Assembly (NCBI RefSeq): GCF_004118155.1
Contig: NZ_SAIQ01000001.1
Coordinates: forward strand, 496,001-560,000
Length of the DNA stretch: 64,000 nucleotides
From: Edaphocola flava
Lineage (GTDB): Bacteria; Bacteroidota; Bacteroidia; Chitinophagales; Chitinophagaceae
Direction: 5' to 3'
Part shown: piece after piece, positions 1 through 8,534 of the stretch
Numbering within the stretch: position 1 is the first letter of the stretch
Layout: each line of letters opens with the position of its first letter
Notes under the pieces: model-generated
What the model was told of the DNA's origin: nothing
The model's database searches: none
What the model saw: the letters and a program-made list of their open reading frames with translations, nothing else
Translations under genes and position numbers: made by a program

Positions 1-24
1 TCTGCGTAAACGTGCCCCTGGCAT
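1..24 (-). CDS. possible 5' end of a leftward gene (partial)
   Basis: On the minus strand an ATG at 24-22 opens a frame that stays open to the window edge (8 codons, MPGARLRR). An AAGGAAG purine stretch lies just upstream of the ATG. Too little is visible to name a product, and it could be chance. Confidence 0.25.
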
Positions 25-153
25 AAAACTTCCTTTGTTTTTCAATTGCGAATTTGTGAATTTGGTTAAATTATAAATTAATTAGATGTAAAAATAACCC
101 TTAAGTTTAAAACACATTCTTAATATATTACAATTGTATTGTTAAGAATCCGG

Positions 154-201
154 CAGTATATTATTATGGCCGGTGCATGCACCGGCCATAATAATATACT
201 G
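154..201. terminator. 48-bp perfect palindrome, probable terminator
   Basis: Two 24-nt arms are perfect reverse complements meeting at a TGCATGCA centre, with a GC-rich core (GGCCGGTGCATGCACCGGCC) and AT-rich outer arms. It lies 19 bp past the stop of the leftward T9SS gene. There is no clean U-tract, so its role as that gene's terminator is inferred from position. Confidence 0.6.
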
Positions 202-219
202 AATAAATGATAAGAATGT

Positions 220-1407
220 TTATTTTTTGACCAGCTTCAGCTGCTGTATTGGCCCCTTTCCGGACACTTTCAACAGATACCATCCAGCAGTCCAGTCAGT
301 CGTATTGACCTGTATCTGCGCTGCTGTAGCGGTTTGCCGCAATAGTGTTTTTCCGGTAATATCATAAATTGCTATCTCCGCCCCTTCACTGATACCGGCA
401 ATCGTCAATTCACCGGATACAGGGTTAGGAAATGCGTTCAATTGCCGGCCGGCAGCACGCTCTATCCTGCGCACCGGGCTATATTCAAAGCTATTGTCTG
501 CATCTACCAGTTTAAGACGGTAGTAGGCAGATCCGGCGGCAACATATGGATCATGGTAACGATATTGCTCTGCCTCATTACTGTTTGCCTTGTATACGGG
601 TACAACATTTATAGTATTCCAGCTTTTGCCATCAGCACTGCGCTCGATTTCAAAACCTTTGGCCTGTTTCACCATACGGGTTTCCCATTGCAGGTCTGCA
701 CCTTCTGCTGCAATACCGGCATTAAAGTAGCTCAGGGTAATGGGTAAAGCGGCTTGAAATTCTTCCAGCTTAATATCATCCAGGCCAAAATCATTTCCGT
801 TGACAGCAGTCTGGGCATTATTGATCGCCAGGGTATGGCTCGTTGCGGTAGCTACAAAAGTTACTGTGGCCGTGGCCCAGTTGGTGGTTGCTGAGGTCAC
901 ACTCTGACTATTCCCTCCATCGCGTAGAATAGTAAAAGTCGGCACACCAGATACGGAACCACCCGTTTGCAACAAGAAGCCGTATTTAAAAGAAAAGCGG
1001 TACGTACGGCCAATCGTAAGACCAGCGTATGTTTTGCTGAAGACGATGCCTACAGGTGCGGATGCAGAAAACACATTATCTGTCCAATACATCAGGAAAC
1101 GGCCTCCGGAAGCATTATTCGGGCTTTGGGTTGCTCCTATATTAGTATTGCTAACCTCCCAGCTCCCATTAATCAGGCCATTTCTAGGGCCGGAGGCAGG
1201 AGACGCTGCATTTTCATAATAGGCACTGCCATTGTCCGTATAATCACTTTCATAAGTAAGATTATTGAAATCGATCAGGTCTATCTGGTTCCATGTTTGT
1301 GCCCGGGCATCGGCAGTCGCACTCAATGTAAATATGGTCAATATGGAAAATAGTTTCCATTTCCGGGACATAGGAATCCCACTAAGGTTTGGTAATGCTC
1401 TCTTCAT
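220..1407 (-). CDS. secreted protein with T9SS type A C-terminal sorting domain
   Basis: 395 aa. An N-terminal signal peptide (hydrophobic FSILTIFTLSATADARAQ, about residues 19-37) suggests Sec export; a second ATG at 1371 (MSRKWKLF) would give a more compact signal and may be the true start. Residues ~45-215 look like a beta-sandwich, carbohydrate-binding-like region rich in N, T, G and S. Residues ~220-315 resemble the FN3-like stretch (LQWETRMVKQAKGFEIERS) that often precedes T9SS tails. The last ~75 residues carry the type A sorting pattern: FPNPVSGEL, then IYDITGK, then GWYLLKV, ending in KLVKK. In Bacteroidota this tail directs secretion and surface attachment by the Por/Gld machinery. 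The ligand or substrate is unknown. The gene is monocistronic and followed by the palindrome at 154-201. Confidence 0.85.
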   Translation of the reverse strand: MKRALPNLSGIPMSRKWKLFSILTIFTLSATADARAQTWNQIDLIDFNNLTYESDYTDNGSAYYENAASPASGPRNGLINGSWEVSNTNIGATQSPNNASGGRFLMYWTDNVFSASAPVGIVFSKTYAGLTIGRTYRFSFKYGFLLQTGGSVSGVPTFTILRDGGNSQSVTSATTNWATATVTFVATATSHTLAINNAQTAVNGNDFGLDDIKLEEFQAALPITLSYFNAGIAAEGADLQWETRMVKQAKGFEIERSADGKSWNTINVVPVYKANSNEAEQYRYHDPYVAAGSAYYRLKLVDADNSFEYSPVRRIERAAGRQLNAFPNPVSGELTIAGISEGAEIAIYDITGKTLLRQTATAAQIQVNTTDWTAGWYLLKVSGKGPIQQLKLVKK

Positions 1408-2043
1408 AACATCTTATAAATTAAAAATGGGTAATACAACTCTTTCATCCCGACAGCCCAAAAGGCTTCAGGAATCATTATTTATCTATAGGGTATGTGG
1501 TTGTATCCAATTGCCGGCAAATACAGTTAGCTCAGGAAAATCCTACTGTCTTGATCGGAATTACATATTTTAAAAATAGATATACTTAGTATACAGGTAC
1601 TAAATTATAATACCCTTCTCGCGTGAAAAAATATAACCAATCCAATAACCAGACCTTAACAGCTCAATTGCCTGCCCGGAAATGACAAAAAAACGCAGAA
1701 TCAATACAGGCAATACTAACAGCTACACACTCGTGGTTTTCCTTGTTTTACAGAAAGTTTATGAAACATATTAAACTGAAAAGAACTATCTTTGCGCGCT
1801 CAAAAAGTACATCTTGGTGCTTTATCGTATTCCAGATCGACAAAACACTTTACTAGATTCACTTTGCTGGCAAAAAACAGTTTTTTACGGTATCTCCCGG
1901 CGGAACTCTATTACGGGTTTCGCTTTTTTATCGCTGTTGATTTTTAGCAAATTGATTAGTAAAAATTCCGGGAAAAAGTTTATATTTATATACCCTTTAC
2001 CGGACAACAATCGATAAAATGCGTTCATAATATTATTGTAGAA
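1408..2043. other. intergenic region between divergent genes
   Basis: 636 bp, AT-rich. A good TAnnTTTG box (TATCTTTG) lies at 1787-1794 on the plus strand. No convincing ORF or RNA gene was seen. If that box drives recQ, the 5' leader is about 245 nt, which is long for this genome. Confidence 0.5.
1787..1794 (+). promoter_or_regulatory. Bacteroidota -7 promoter box (TATCTTTG), probably for recQ
   Basis: Exact match to TAnnTTTG followed by GCGC, a common context in this window. The -33 element is not clear. Confidence 0.5.
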
Positions 2044-4251
2044 ATGGCTGTAAAAAATAAAAGAAACTTAAAAAAAGAATTACAGAAGTACTTTGGTTTC
2101 GATAATTTTAAGGGAGAACAGGAGGCGATTATCAACAGCATTCTGGGCGGCAAAGACACCTTTGTAATTATGCCTACCGGCGGTGGTAAATCGCTGTGTT
2201 ACCAGTTACCGGCACTGCTGAGTGAAGGGGTGGCACTTGTGGTTTCTCCGTTGATCGCTTTAATGAAAAACCAGGTAGACCTGATCAGGGGATATAGTGA
2301 TGATGATAATGTGGCACACTTCCTGAACTCGAGCCTGAGCAAAGTACAACAACGTAAAGTAAAGGAAGATCTGGTATCGGGCAAGACTAAGCTATTGTAT
2401 GTAGCACCGGAAACACTGACCAAACAGGAGAATATTGATTTCTTTTCCGATATTACTATTTCATTTGTAGCAGTGGATGAAGCGCACTGTATTTCTGAGT
2501 GGGGACATGATTTCCGCCCGGAATACCGTAAACTCAGCGCTATGATCAAAGAGATCAACCCTGATCTGCCGATTATTGCCCTGACCGCTACCGCTACTCC
2601 TAAAGTACAGGACGATATCGTCAAAAACCTGGAGCTGAGAGGCCCTGAGGTATTTATTTCTTCCTTTAACAGACCAAACCTCTATTATGAAGTAGTACCT
2701 AAGGGTTCCAAAAATCAGGTATTGAAACATATTGTACGGTTTATCTCTCAGCATAAAGGTAAGAGCGGTATTATTTATACCCTTAACCGTAAGACGACCG
2801 AAGAGCTGGCCAGTACACTGGTGGCTAATGGTATCAAATCGGTAGCCTATCATGCTGGTCTGGATGCGGCGACCCGTGCGCAGCGACAGGATATGTTCCT
2901 GCATGAAGAGGTGGAGGTTATTGTAGCCACTATCGCTTTCGGTATGGGTATCGACAAACCGGATGTGCGTTTTGTAATGCACTACAACATTCCTAAATCA
3001 ATCGAAAACTACTACCAGGAAACCGGGCGTGCCGGAAGGGACGGACTGGAAGGAAGGTGTATTTTATACTACTCTCATAAGGATGTTCAGAAACTGGAGC
3101 ACCTGATGAGGGACAAGCCTTTGAGTGAACGTGAAATGGGCGCTCAGCTTATTGCTGAAACGGTTGCTTATGTAGAAAGCGGGGCCTGTCGCAGAAGACA
3201 ATTGCTACACTATTTCGGTGAGATTGATCGTATCGAGAATTGCGGCAACTGTGACAACTGTTGTAATCCTAAAGAGAAGCTGGATGTAAAAGACAGCGTT
3301 AAGATCATACTGGATGCGATCGACCAATTGGACGAACGCTTTGGTATTGATTATGTGGTGGACCTGGTACTGGGTAAGAAAAACCCTCAGATCACTACAT
3401 TCAAACATAACAAATTATCGTCTTACGGTGCCGGTCTGATCATGGAGATGGATGATAACTTCTGGTACTCCCTGATTCGCCAGATGATGCTGGAGGACTT
3501 TATCCGTAAAGACATTGAGGAATACGGCTTGCTGAAGATTACAGAAAACGGCCGTAAATTCCTGAAGAAAATATTCCCGATCAAAGTTCCATTGAACCAT
3601 CGTTTTGAGGATATGGAGGAAGAGGAAGAGGATACACAATCCGGAGGTACCGGTGCTGCTGACACGGTACTGCTGGAAATGCTGATGGACCTGCGCAAGC
3701 AGGTGGCTAAAGAGAAAAAATTACCTCCATTCGTGATCTTCCTGGAGAACTCTCTGGAAGATATGGCACTGAGCTACCCTACTACTATGGCAGAACTGGA
3801 GAAAATCCAGGGTGTAAGTAAAGGGAAGGCCCTGAAGTTCGGTAAGAAATTTATTGAACTGATTGCGGCTTACGTTGAGGAGCATGAAATCGAAAAGCCG
3901 GACGACTTTGTGATGAAAAACGTGGTGAACAAGAGTGGTCTTAAGGTGTTTATCATCCAGAATATCGATAAAAAGATTCCGCTGGAAACGATTGCCAAAA
4001 ATAAAGACCTGTCGGTTCACGAACTGTTGCATGCGATGGAAACCATCGTAGCCAGCGGTACCCGTTTGAATATCGGTTATTGTATAGATGAGGAACTGGA
4101 TGATAATGAGCAGGCAGAGATCTTTGATTATTTTAAAGAGGCGGAAGATGATGATCTGAACGCAGCTTATGAAGAATTCAGAGACAGTGACGTATCTATT
4201 GAACAATTACAGCTGATGCGCATTAAGTTTATGAGCGATTACGCCAACTAA
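2044..4251 (+). CDS. recQ: ATP-dependent DNA helicase RecQ
   Basis: 735 aa superfamily 2, 3'-5' DNA helicase acting in recombination and replication-fork repair. Motif I is PTGGGKS with Lys49, followed by the DEAH box at 145-148 with CISEWGHDFRPEY, and motif VI is QETGRAGRDG. The Zn-binding cysteines follow (CRRRQLLHYFGE, then CGNCDNC), then the RQC winged helix. An acidic linker (EDMEEEEED) leads to an HRDC domain (~540-625). The C-terminal ~110 residues form a helix-turn-helix extension typical of Bacteroidota RecQ, which makes it longer than the ~610-aa E. coli protein. It stands alone between its own promoter region and terminator. Confidence 0.95.
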   Translation: MAVKNKRNLKKELQKYFGFDNFKGEQEAIINSILGGKDTFVIMPTGGGKSLCYQLPALLSEGVALVVSPLIALMKNQVDLIRGYSDDDNVAHFLNSSLSKVQQRKVKEDLVSGKTKLLYVAPETLTKQENIDFFSDITISFVAVDEAHCISEWGHDFRPEYRKLSAMIKEINPDLPIIALTATATPKVQDDIVKNLELRGPEVFISSFNRPNLYYEVVPKGSKNQVLKHIVRFISQHKGKSGIIYTLNRKTTEELASTLVANGIKSVAYHAGLDAATRAQRQDMFLHEEVEVIVATIAFGMGIDKPDVRFVMHYNIPKSIENYYQETGRAGRDGLEGRCILYYSHKDVQKLEHLMRDKPLSEREMGAQLIAETVAYVESGACRRRQLLHYFGEIDRIENCGNCDNCCNPKEKLDVKDSVKIILDAIDQLDERFGIDYVVDLVLGKKNPQITTFKHNKLSSYGAGLIMEMDDNFWYSLIRQMMLEDFIRKDIEEYGLLKITENGRKFLKKIFPIKVPLNHRFEDMEEEEEDTQSGGTGAADTVLLEMLMDLRKQVAKEKKLPPFVIFLENSLEDMALSYPTTMAELEKIQGVSKGKALKFGKKFIELIAAYVEEHEIEKPDDFVMKNVVNKSGLKVFIIQNIDKKIPLETIAKNKDLSVHELLHAMETIVASGTRLNIGYCIDEELDDNEQAEIFDYFKEAEDDDLNAAYEEFRDSDVSIEQLQLMRIKFMSDYAN

Positions 4252-4263
4252 TTATAGATATAC

Positions 4264-4303
4264 AAAAAGATCAGGCGGCTGGAAACGGCTGCCTGATCTT
4301 TTT
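4264..4303 (+). terminator. Rho-independent terminator after recQ
   Basis: A 16-bp stem (one G-U pair) around an 8-nt loop. The 5' arm starts with five A and the 3' arm ends in five T, 12 bp past the recQ stop. Confidence 0.85.
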
Positions 4304-4455
4304 AGTAGTGTACTGTACCTGATCATTAAACCAAAATCCCTGCATCTGGTCAAATGATTAAGTGTAGTAATACACCGCTGACACATATACAATACATTAA
4401 ATATAAAAAATCACATTCTAATTCTCAAAATGTTTAATATTTAATAAAATAATTG

Positions 4456-4463
4456 TAGTTTTG
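4456..4463 (+). promoter_or_regulatory. -7 promoter box (TAGTTTTG) of the acyl/heptose operon
   Basis: Matches TAnnTTTG, 58 bp before the ACP ATG and just after an AT-rich stretch. It is the only good box between the recQ terminator and the operon, so it probably drives all seven genes to the terminator at 9096. Confidence 0.6.
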
Positions 4464-4521
4464 CGACCGATTTTTGAGCCTCTCAGGAGGTTCCCCGAAC
4501 CCAAAAATCCCTAATAAAGTA

Positions 4522-4770
4522 ATGGAAAAAGCAGAAATGATTGCCAAAATCAACCACTTTTTGGTTGAAGATTTTGAAGTTGAGGCAGAAGACATTCAGC
4601 CGGAGTCTAAGCTGAAAGAAACCCTGGACCTGGATAGCCTTGACTATATTGACTTAATTGTTGTGATTGAAAATAATTTCGGATTTAAAGTAAAGCCGGA
4701 AGATTTCCAGACCATGGAGACAATCGAAGATTTTTACAATTATGTTGAAAAGCGTCTGGTAGCCGCTTAG
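4522..4770 (+). CDS. acyl carrier protein
   Basis: 82 aa. Small acidic four-helix carrier with the phosphopantetheine attachment motif DLDSLDYIDL (Ser39), followed by the usual FGFKVKPEDF and TMETIEDFYNYV helices. A frame extension to a TTG at 4474 exists, but it adds 16 low-complexity residues; ATG 4522 gives a normal ACP length. The gene leads an operon with acyltransferase, dehydratase and ketosynthase genes, so it is likely a dedicated secondary-pathway ACP rather than the housekeeping AcpP. That assignment is inference from context. Confidence 0.9.
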   Translation: MEKAEMIAKINHFLVEDFEVEAEDIQPESKLKETLDLDSLDYIDLIVVIENNFGFKVKPEDFQTMETIEDFYNYVEKRLVAA

Positions 4771-4792
4771 TACCAGAACTATTGCCCTTATT

Positions 4793-5680
4793 ATGGCTCA
4801 GTGGAGTGGAAAATCTCAAGGATCCGCATTAGGATATAAAATATTTATCTTCCTGTTACGCATAGGTGGTCTCAAACCAGCCTATGCGTTACTGTATATA
4901 GTAGGCTGGTATTACATTTTCTTTGTACCGGCCGCTACCCTACCCCTAAAATACCTGTACCAGGAACGTCTGGGCATGGACTCCCGTACCGCCCGTAAAC
5001 TGATCCGTAAGAACATTATCCGTTTTGGGCAGACCATTCTCGATAAGATATACCTGTTCAGTACGCGCAAAAATCCGTTTACCATTACACGGGAAGGAGA
5101 GCGCAACCTGAATGATATGGTTGATGCCGGTAAAGGCGGCATTATCGTGAGTGCACATCTGGGTAATTATGAACTGGCCGGACAGTTGCTGGAGCGACTG
5201 GAAACGGTGATCAATATCGTCATGTACGATGGCGAAGACACCCAGATCAAACAATACCTGGATAAGGTCGCGGATAAGAAAACCTTCAACATTATTTTTA
5301 TCAAGGAGGACATGTCGCATATATATGAGATGTCAGCAGCCCTTAGCCGCAATGAACTGATATGCCTCCATGCCGACCGTTATATGCCTGGCACCCGTAC
5401 AATTAAGCATGATTTCCTGGGCAAGGAAGCCCTGTTCCCTTTAGGCCCGTTTATACTCGCCAGCAAGCTGCGCGCACCGGTAAGTATCGTATTTACGTTG
5501 AAACTGACCGATCTTCATTATCATTTTACGGCAACAGTACCACAGGTCTACGAGGGCCGTGGTATGCAGGGTGCCGAACGTATGCTGGAAGATTATGTGG
5601 CTGCGCTGGAAGAAAAAGTAAAACAATACCCGGATCAGTGGTTTAACTACTTCGATTTTTGGGAAGAGCAGAAAGCGTAA
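4793..5680 (+). CDS. LPLAT-family acyltransferase (LpxL/HtrB-like)
   Basis: 295 aa. Contains the HX4E catalytic motif of lauroyl/myristoyl-type acyltransferases (H122-LGNY-E127) and a later conserved ADRYMPG region. An N-terminal membrane segment (~30-52) would anchor it at the inner membrane. LpxL/HtrB enzymes move an acyl chain from ACP to a glycolipid. Homologous LPLATs also occur in Bacteroidota aryl-polyene/flexirubin clusters, where they are thought to load the finished chain onto a lipid. It starts 22 bp after the ACP stop, so the neighbouring ACP is the plausible acyl donor. The acceptor is unknown. Confidence 0.85.
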   Translation: MAQWSGKSQGSALGYKIFIFLLRIGGLKPAYALLYIVGWYYIFFVPAATLPLKYLYQERLGMDSRTARKLIRKNIIRFGQTILDKIYLFSTRKNPFTITREGERNLNDMVDAGKGGIIVSAHLGNYELAGQLLERLETVINIVMYDGEDTQIKQYLDKVADKKTFNIIFIKEDMSHIYEMSAALSRNELICLHADRYMPGTRTIKHDFLGKEALFPLGPFILASKLRAPVSIVFTLKLTDLHYHFTATVPQVYEGRGMQGAERMLEDYVAALEEKVKQYPDQWFNYFDFWEEQKA

Positions 5681-5722
5681 ATTATCGTAACTTCACGCCT
5701 TAAGTATCAACAGCAAACGATT

Positions 5723-6127
5723 GTGCAATATATACCTCAGGCTGCTCCTTTTGTCATGATCGACGAGATCACAGAAGCAAATGAGCAGCAGACTACTACT
5801 ACTTTTCGCATACCTGAAGAGCATCTGTTTGTATCGGAAGGATATTTTACGGAACCCGGCCTTATTGAAAATATGGCCCAGACCGCTGCTGCGGGTACGG
5901 GATATATGGCGGCACAGCATCATGCAGCTCCGCCTGTGGGTTTTATCGGGCAGGTAAAACAACTGGAGATACATGCATTGCCTAAGGTGGGTGAGCAGAT
6001 CACCACGACTACAACCAATGTACAGCAGGTGATGAATGCCTTTATCGTTAACGGGATCATTCATTCGGGAGATAAACTGATTGCCCGCGCAGAATACAAA
6101 ATATTTTTACAGGAGGAAAACAAGTAA
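5723..6127 (+). CDS. hotdog-fold 3-hydroxyacyl-ACP dehydratase-like protein
   Basis: 134 aa, FabZ/ApeP-like. The N-terminal YIPQAAPFVMIDEI matches the LPHRxPFLLVD region of FabZ with His replaced by Gln. The active-site helix reads EGYFTEPGLIENMAQTAA: the FabZ Glu is kept (IENMAQ), while the usual catalytic His of GHFP is Tyr. From memory, this pattern is shared by dehydratases of Bacteroidota flexirubin/aryl-polyene clusters, so it may mark that subfamily rather than inactivation. The start is GTG (TTG at 5720 is the alternative). It ends 2 bp before the ketosynthase start, so the two are surely co-translated. Confidence 0.8.
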   Translation: MQYIPQAAPFVMIDEITEANEQQTTTTFRIPEEHLFVSEGYFTEPGLIENMAQTAAAGTGYMAAQHHAAPPVGFIGQVKQLEIHALPKVGEQITTTTTNVQQVMNAFIVNGIIHSGDKLIARAEYKIFLQEENK

Positions 6128-6129
6128 AT

Positions 6130-7257
6130 ATGATTTACCATGTTTCCGACGCTATAATCAGCCCCCTGGGCTTTGATACCGACTCGGTATACGAGGCGGT
6201 ACTGAGAGGCGCAAGTGCCATTCGCCCGGTGTCTTTTCCCGACGGCAATACTTTTATGCTGGGCAAAATGCAGGAGGCACAATATGATGCACTCAACACC
6301 GCAGCACTAAACGGTTACAGCCGTTTTGAGCAGATGTGTATTGCGGTGATACAACAGGCATTATCTGCAACAGATATCAGCCTGACCAATCCTGATACCG
6401 TACTGATTTTATCTACGACCAAAGGAAATATAGAATGGATCAATGATCCGGAGCGCAAAGCACTGGCATCGATTCCCGCTGCGGCTCAACGCATTGCTGC
6501 TTTTTTCAAACACCCCAACCCGGTTATTAATGTATCGGTAGCCTGCATCTCCGGAGCAGCTGCCCAGATCACGGCCAGACGTATGCTGGAGGCTGGTCTG
6601 TACAAACATGCTGTTGTAGCAGGTTGTGATGTAATCAGCGATTTCGTACTCGCCGGTTTTAATTCTTTCCAGGCACTTTCAGATGAGCAGTGCCGCCCCT
6701 TCGATGCGGAAAGAAAAGGATTGAACCTGGGTGAAGCTGCTGCCTGTATTGTATTGAGTACTGATATACAATATAGCAGCCAGACAGCGGTACTCAGCGG
6801 CGGTAGCATCAGCAATGATGCCAATCACCTCTCCGGCCCGTCCAAAACGGGAGCAGAACTGGGCTTGGCCATCAGCCAGAGCCTTGCTGAAGCACAGCTT
6901 GAACCACAGGATATCGGTTTCATCTCTGCACACGGAACGGCAACTAATTATAATGATGAAATGGAGGCTAAGGCCATTGGTCATGCTGCGCTGTCGGCAG
7001 TACCGGTACACAGCCTTAAACCCTATTTCGGGCATACACTGGGTGCTTCGGGCCTGCTGGAAAGTATCATCAGCCTTAAAGCTATGGAACAGGATACCCT
7101 GATTCCCGTACCAGGCTTCCGGGAAAGCAATACCAGCATACCTTTACACGTTATTACCTCGATCGGCCATCAGCCTGTCGCGCATTTTGTAAAAACTGCT
7201 GCCGGATTCGGTGGCTGTAATGCGGCACTGGTATGGTCTAAAAAAGTAACACAATGA
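6130..7257 (+). CDS. beta-ketoacyl-ACP synthase
   Basis: 375 aa thiolase-fold condensing enzyme extending an acyl chain on ACP. All three catalytic residues are readable: Cys139 (VACISG), His268 (SAHGTATNYND) and His302 (FGHTLGASG). This is therefore a true KS and not a Cys-less chain-length factor. It is slightly shorter than FabF (~410 aa). The stop overlaps the gmhA start by 4 bp (ATGA at 7254-7257), which couples lipid and sugar genes translationally. No ketoreductase lies nearby, so that step must come from elsewhere. Confidence 0.9.
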   Translation: MIYHVSDAIISPLGFDTDSVYEAVLRGASAIRPVSFPDGNTFMLGKMQEAQYDALNTAALNGYSRFEQMCIAVIQQALSATDISLTNPDTVLILSTTKGNIEWINDPERKALASIPAAAQRIAAFFKHPNPVINVSVACISGAAAQITARRMLEAGLYKHAVVAGCDVISDFVLAGFNSFQALSDEQCRPFDAERKGLNLGEAAACIVLSTDIQYSSQTAVLSGGSISNDANHLSGPSKTGAELGLAISQSLAEAQLEPQDIGFISAHGTATNYNDEMEAKAIGHAALSAVPVHSLKPYFGHTLGASGLLESIISLKAMEQDTLIPVPGFRESNTSIPLHVITSIGHQPVAHFVKTAAGFGGCNAALVWSKKVTQ

Positions 7258-7832
7258 CCTCTTCAATTCAAGCAATACTTCAACGTTCTATAGACGTAAA
7301 GCAACAAATCCTGGAAGACCAGGAACTGATTGCCCGTGTACAATCATTGACAGAACAGATCACAGAAACCTTCCGTAATGGAGGTAAAGTCCTGTTCTGC
7401 GGTAATGGCGGCTCGGCTGCAGATGCACAGCACCTGGCAGCAGAGTTTTCCGGTCGTTTCTACACAGACCGCGATCCCCTGCCCAGCGAAGCACTGCACT
7501 GCAATACGTCTTACCTGACAGCTGTAGCCAATGATTATGGGTATGATATGGTATATAGTCGCTTACTGAAAGGCTCAGGCAAGAAGGGCGATGTCCTTAT
7601 AGGGCTGAGTACTTCCGGCAATTCTACCAATATAGTAAAAGCATTTGAACAGGCACGGGAAATGGGCATCACTACTGTAGCCTTTACCGGCAGTACCGGC
7701 GGGGCAATGAAAGATCTCTCCGATATACTGATCAATATTCCTTCTGATGATACGCCGCGTATACAGGAGTGCCATATTACCCTGGGGCATATCGCCTGTC
7801 AGTTGGTTGAAGCAGCATTATTCAAAGGCTAA
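7254..7832 (+). CDS. gmhA: sedoheptulose-7-phosphate isomerase (GmhA-like SIS protein)
   Basis: 192 aa with a single SIS domain. GNGGSAADAQHLAAEF and LIGLSTSGNSTNIVKA are the sugar-phosphate-binding signatures of GmhA, followed by the C-terminal RIQECHITLGH motif. GmhA converts sedoheptulose 7-phosphate to D-glycero-D-manno-heptose 7-phosphate, the first committed step to ADP- or GDP-heptose. Length is normal for the family (~190). Overlap with the ketosynthase upstream and a 6-bp gap to the nucleotidyltransferase downstream place it in the middle of the operon. Confidence 0.92.
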   Translation: MTSSIQAILQRSIDVKQQILEDQELIARVQSLTEQITETFRNGGKVLFCGNGGSAADAQHLAAEFSGRFYTDRDPLPSEALHCNTSYLTAVANDYGYDMVYSRLLKGSGKKGDVLIGLSTSGNSTNIVKAFEQAREMGITTVAFTGSTGGAMKDLSDILINIPSDDTPRIQECHITLGHIACQLVEAALFKG

Positions 7833-7838
7833 AAAGAT

Positions 7839-8531
7839 ATGAGTATGGAATGTATCGTACTGGCGGGCGGCTTGGGCACCCGTTTACAACACATCGTACC
7901 GGATGTACCCAAATGCCTGGCACCAGTCAACGGCCAGCCTTTCCTCGCACACCTGTTTCACTACCTGGAGCAGCAATATTGCGATCATGTGATCTTATCT
8001 CTGGGTTATAAATATGAGATGGTACTGGAATGGCTCAAAACCAAAGCCTTTACGTTCAAGATCAGTTGGGTGATTGAGAAAGAGCCCCTGGGTACGGGCG
8101 GCGGACTGAAGAGAGCTTTGCTGAAATGCCATTCTGATCAATGTTTTGTACTCAATGGTGATACTTTGTTTGACATTCCCCTGAGGGAAATGAGCGAAGG
8201 ACTCAGCGATGAGGTCAAAGCTGTGATTGCCTTAAAGCCGATGCAACAATTTGAGCGTTATGGTACCGTTATCCTGGACGAAGACCAGTACATTACCGGC
8301 TTCCGCGAAAAGCAGGCCTGCGATAATGGCCTGATTAATGGTGGCATTTACCTGCTGAACCATGCTAAGACCCTGCTACAAGACATGCCGGACCACTTCT
8401 CTCTGGAAAAAGATTTCTTTGAACCGGAAGCAGATCAGCATAGCCTGAAGGGATATATTAATGAAGGATATTTTATAGACATTGGCGTGGAGGAAGATTA
8501 CTTACGGGCGCAAAAAGAGATCGGACAGTAA
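7839..8531 (+). CDS. hddC: heptose-1-phosphate nucleotidyltransferase (HddC-like)
   Basis: 230 aa. The N-terminal VLAGGLGTRL is the NTP_transferase G-loop, followed by VPKCLAPVNGQPFL with the sugar-nucleotidyltransferase Lys. Later LGTGGGLKRAL and LNGDTLFDIP (metal-binding Asp) fit the family. Between gmhA and gmhB homologues it best fits D-glycero-alpha-D-manno-heptose 1-phosphate guanylyltransferase (HddC, GDP-heptose). GTP specificity is inferred from family resemblance. A second in-frame ATG lies at 7845. Confidence 0.82.
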   Translation: MSMECIVLAGGLGTRLQHIVPDVPKCLAPVNGQPFLAHLFHYLEQQYCDHVILSLGYKYEMVLEWLKTKAFTFKISWVIEKEPLGTGGGLKRALLKCHSDQCFVLNGDTLFDIPLREMSEGLSDEVKAVIALKPMQQFERYGTVILDEDQYITGFREKQACDNGLINGGIYLLNHAKTLLQDMPDHFSLEKDFFEPEADQHSLKGYINEGYFIDIGVEEDYLRAQKEIGQ

Positions 8532-8534
8532 CAC

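Noticed and set aside
1814-2017. 67-aa frame before recQ as a leader peptide or gene
   Set aside because: Starts at a TTG, no ribosome site, no recognisable features; considered chance in the recQ leader.
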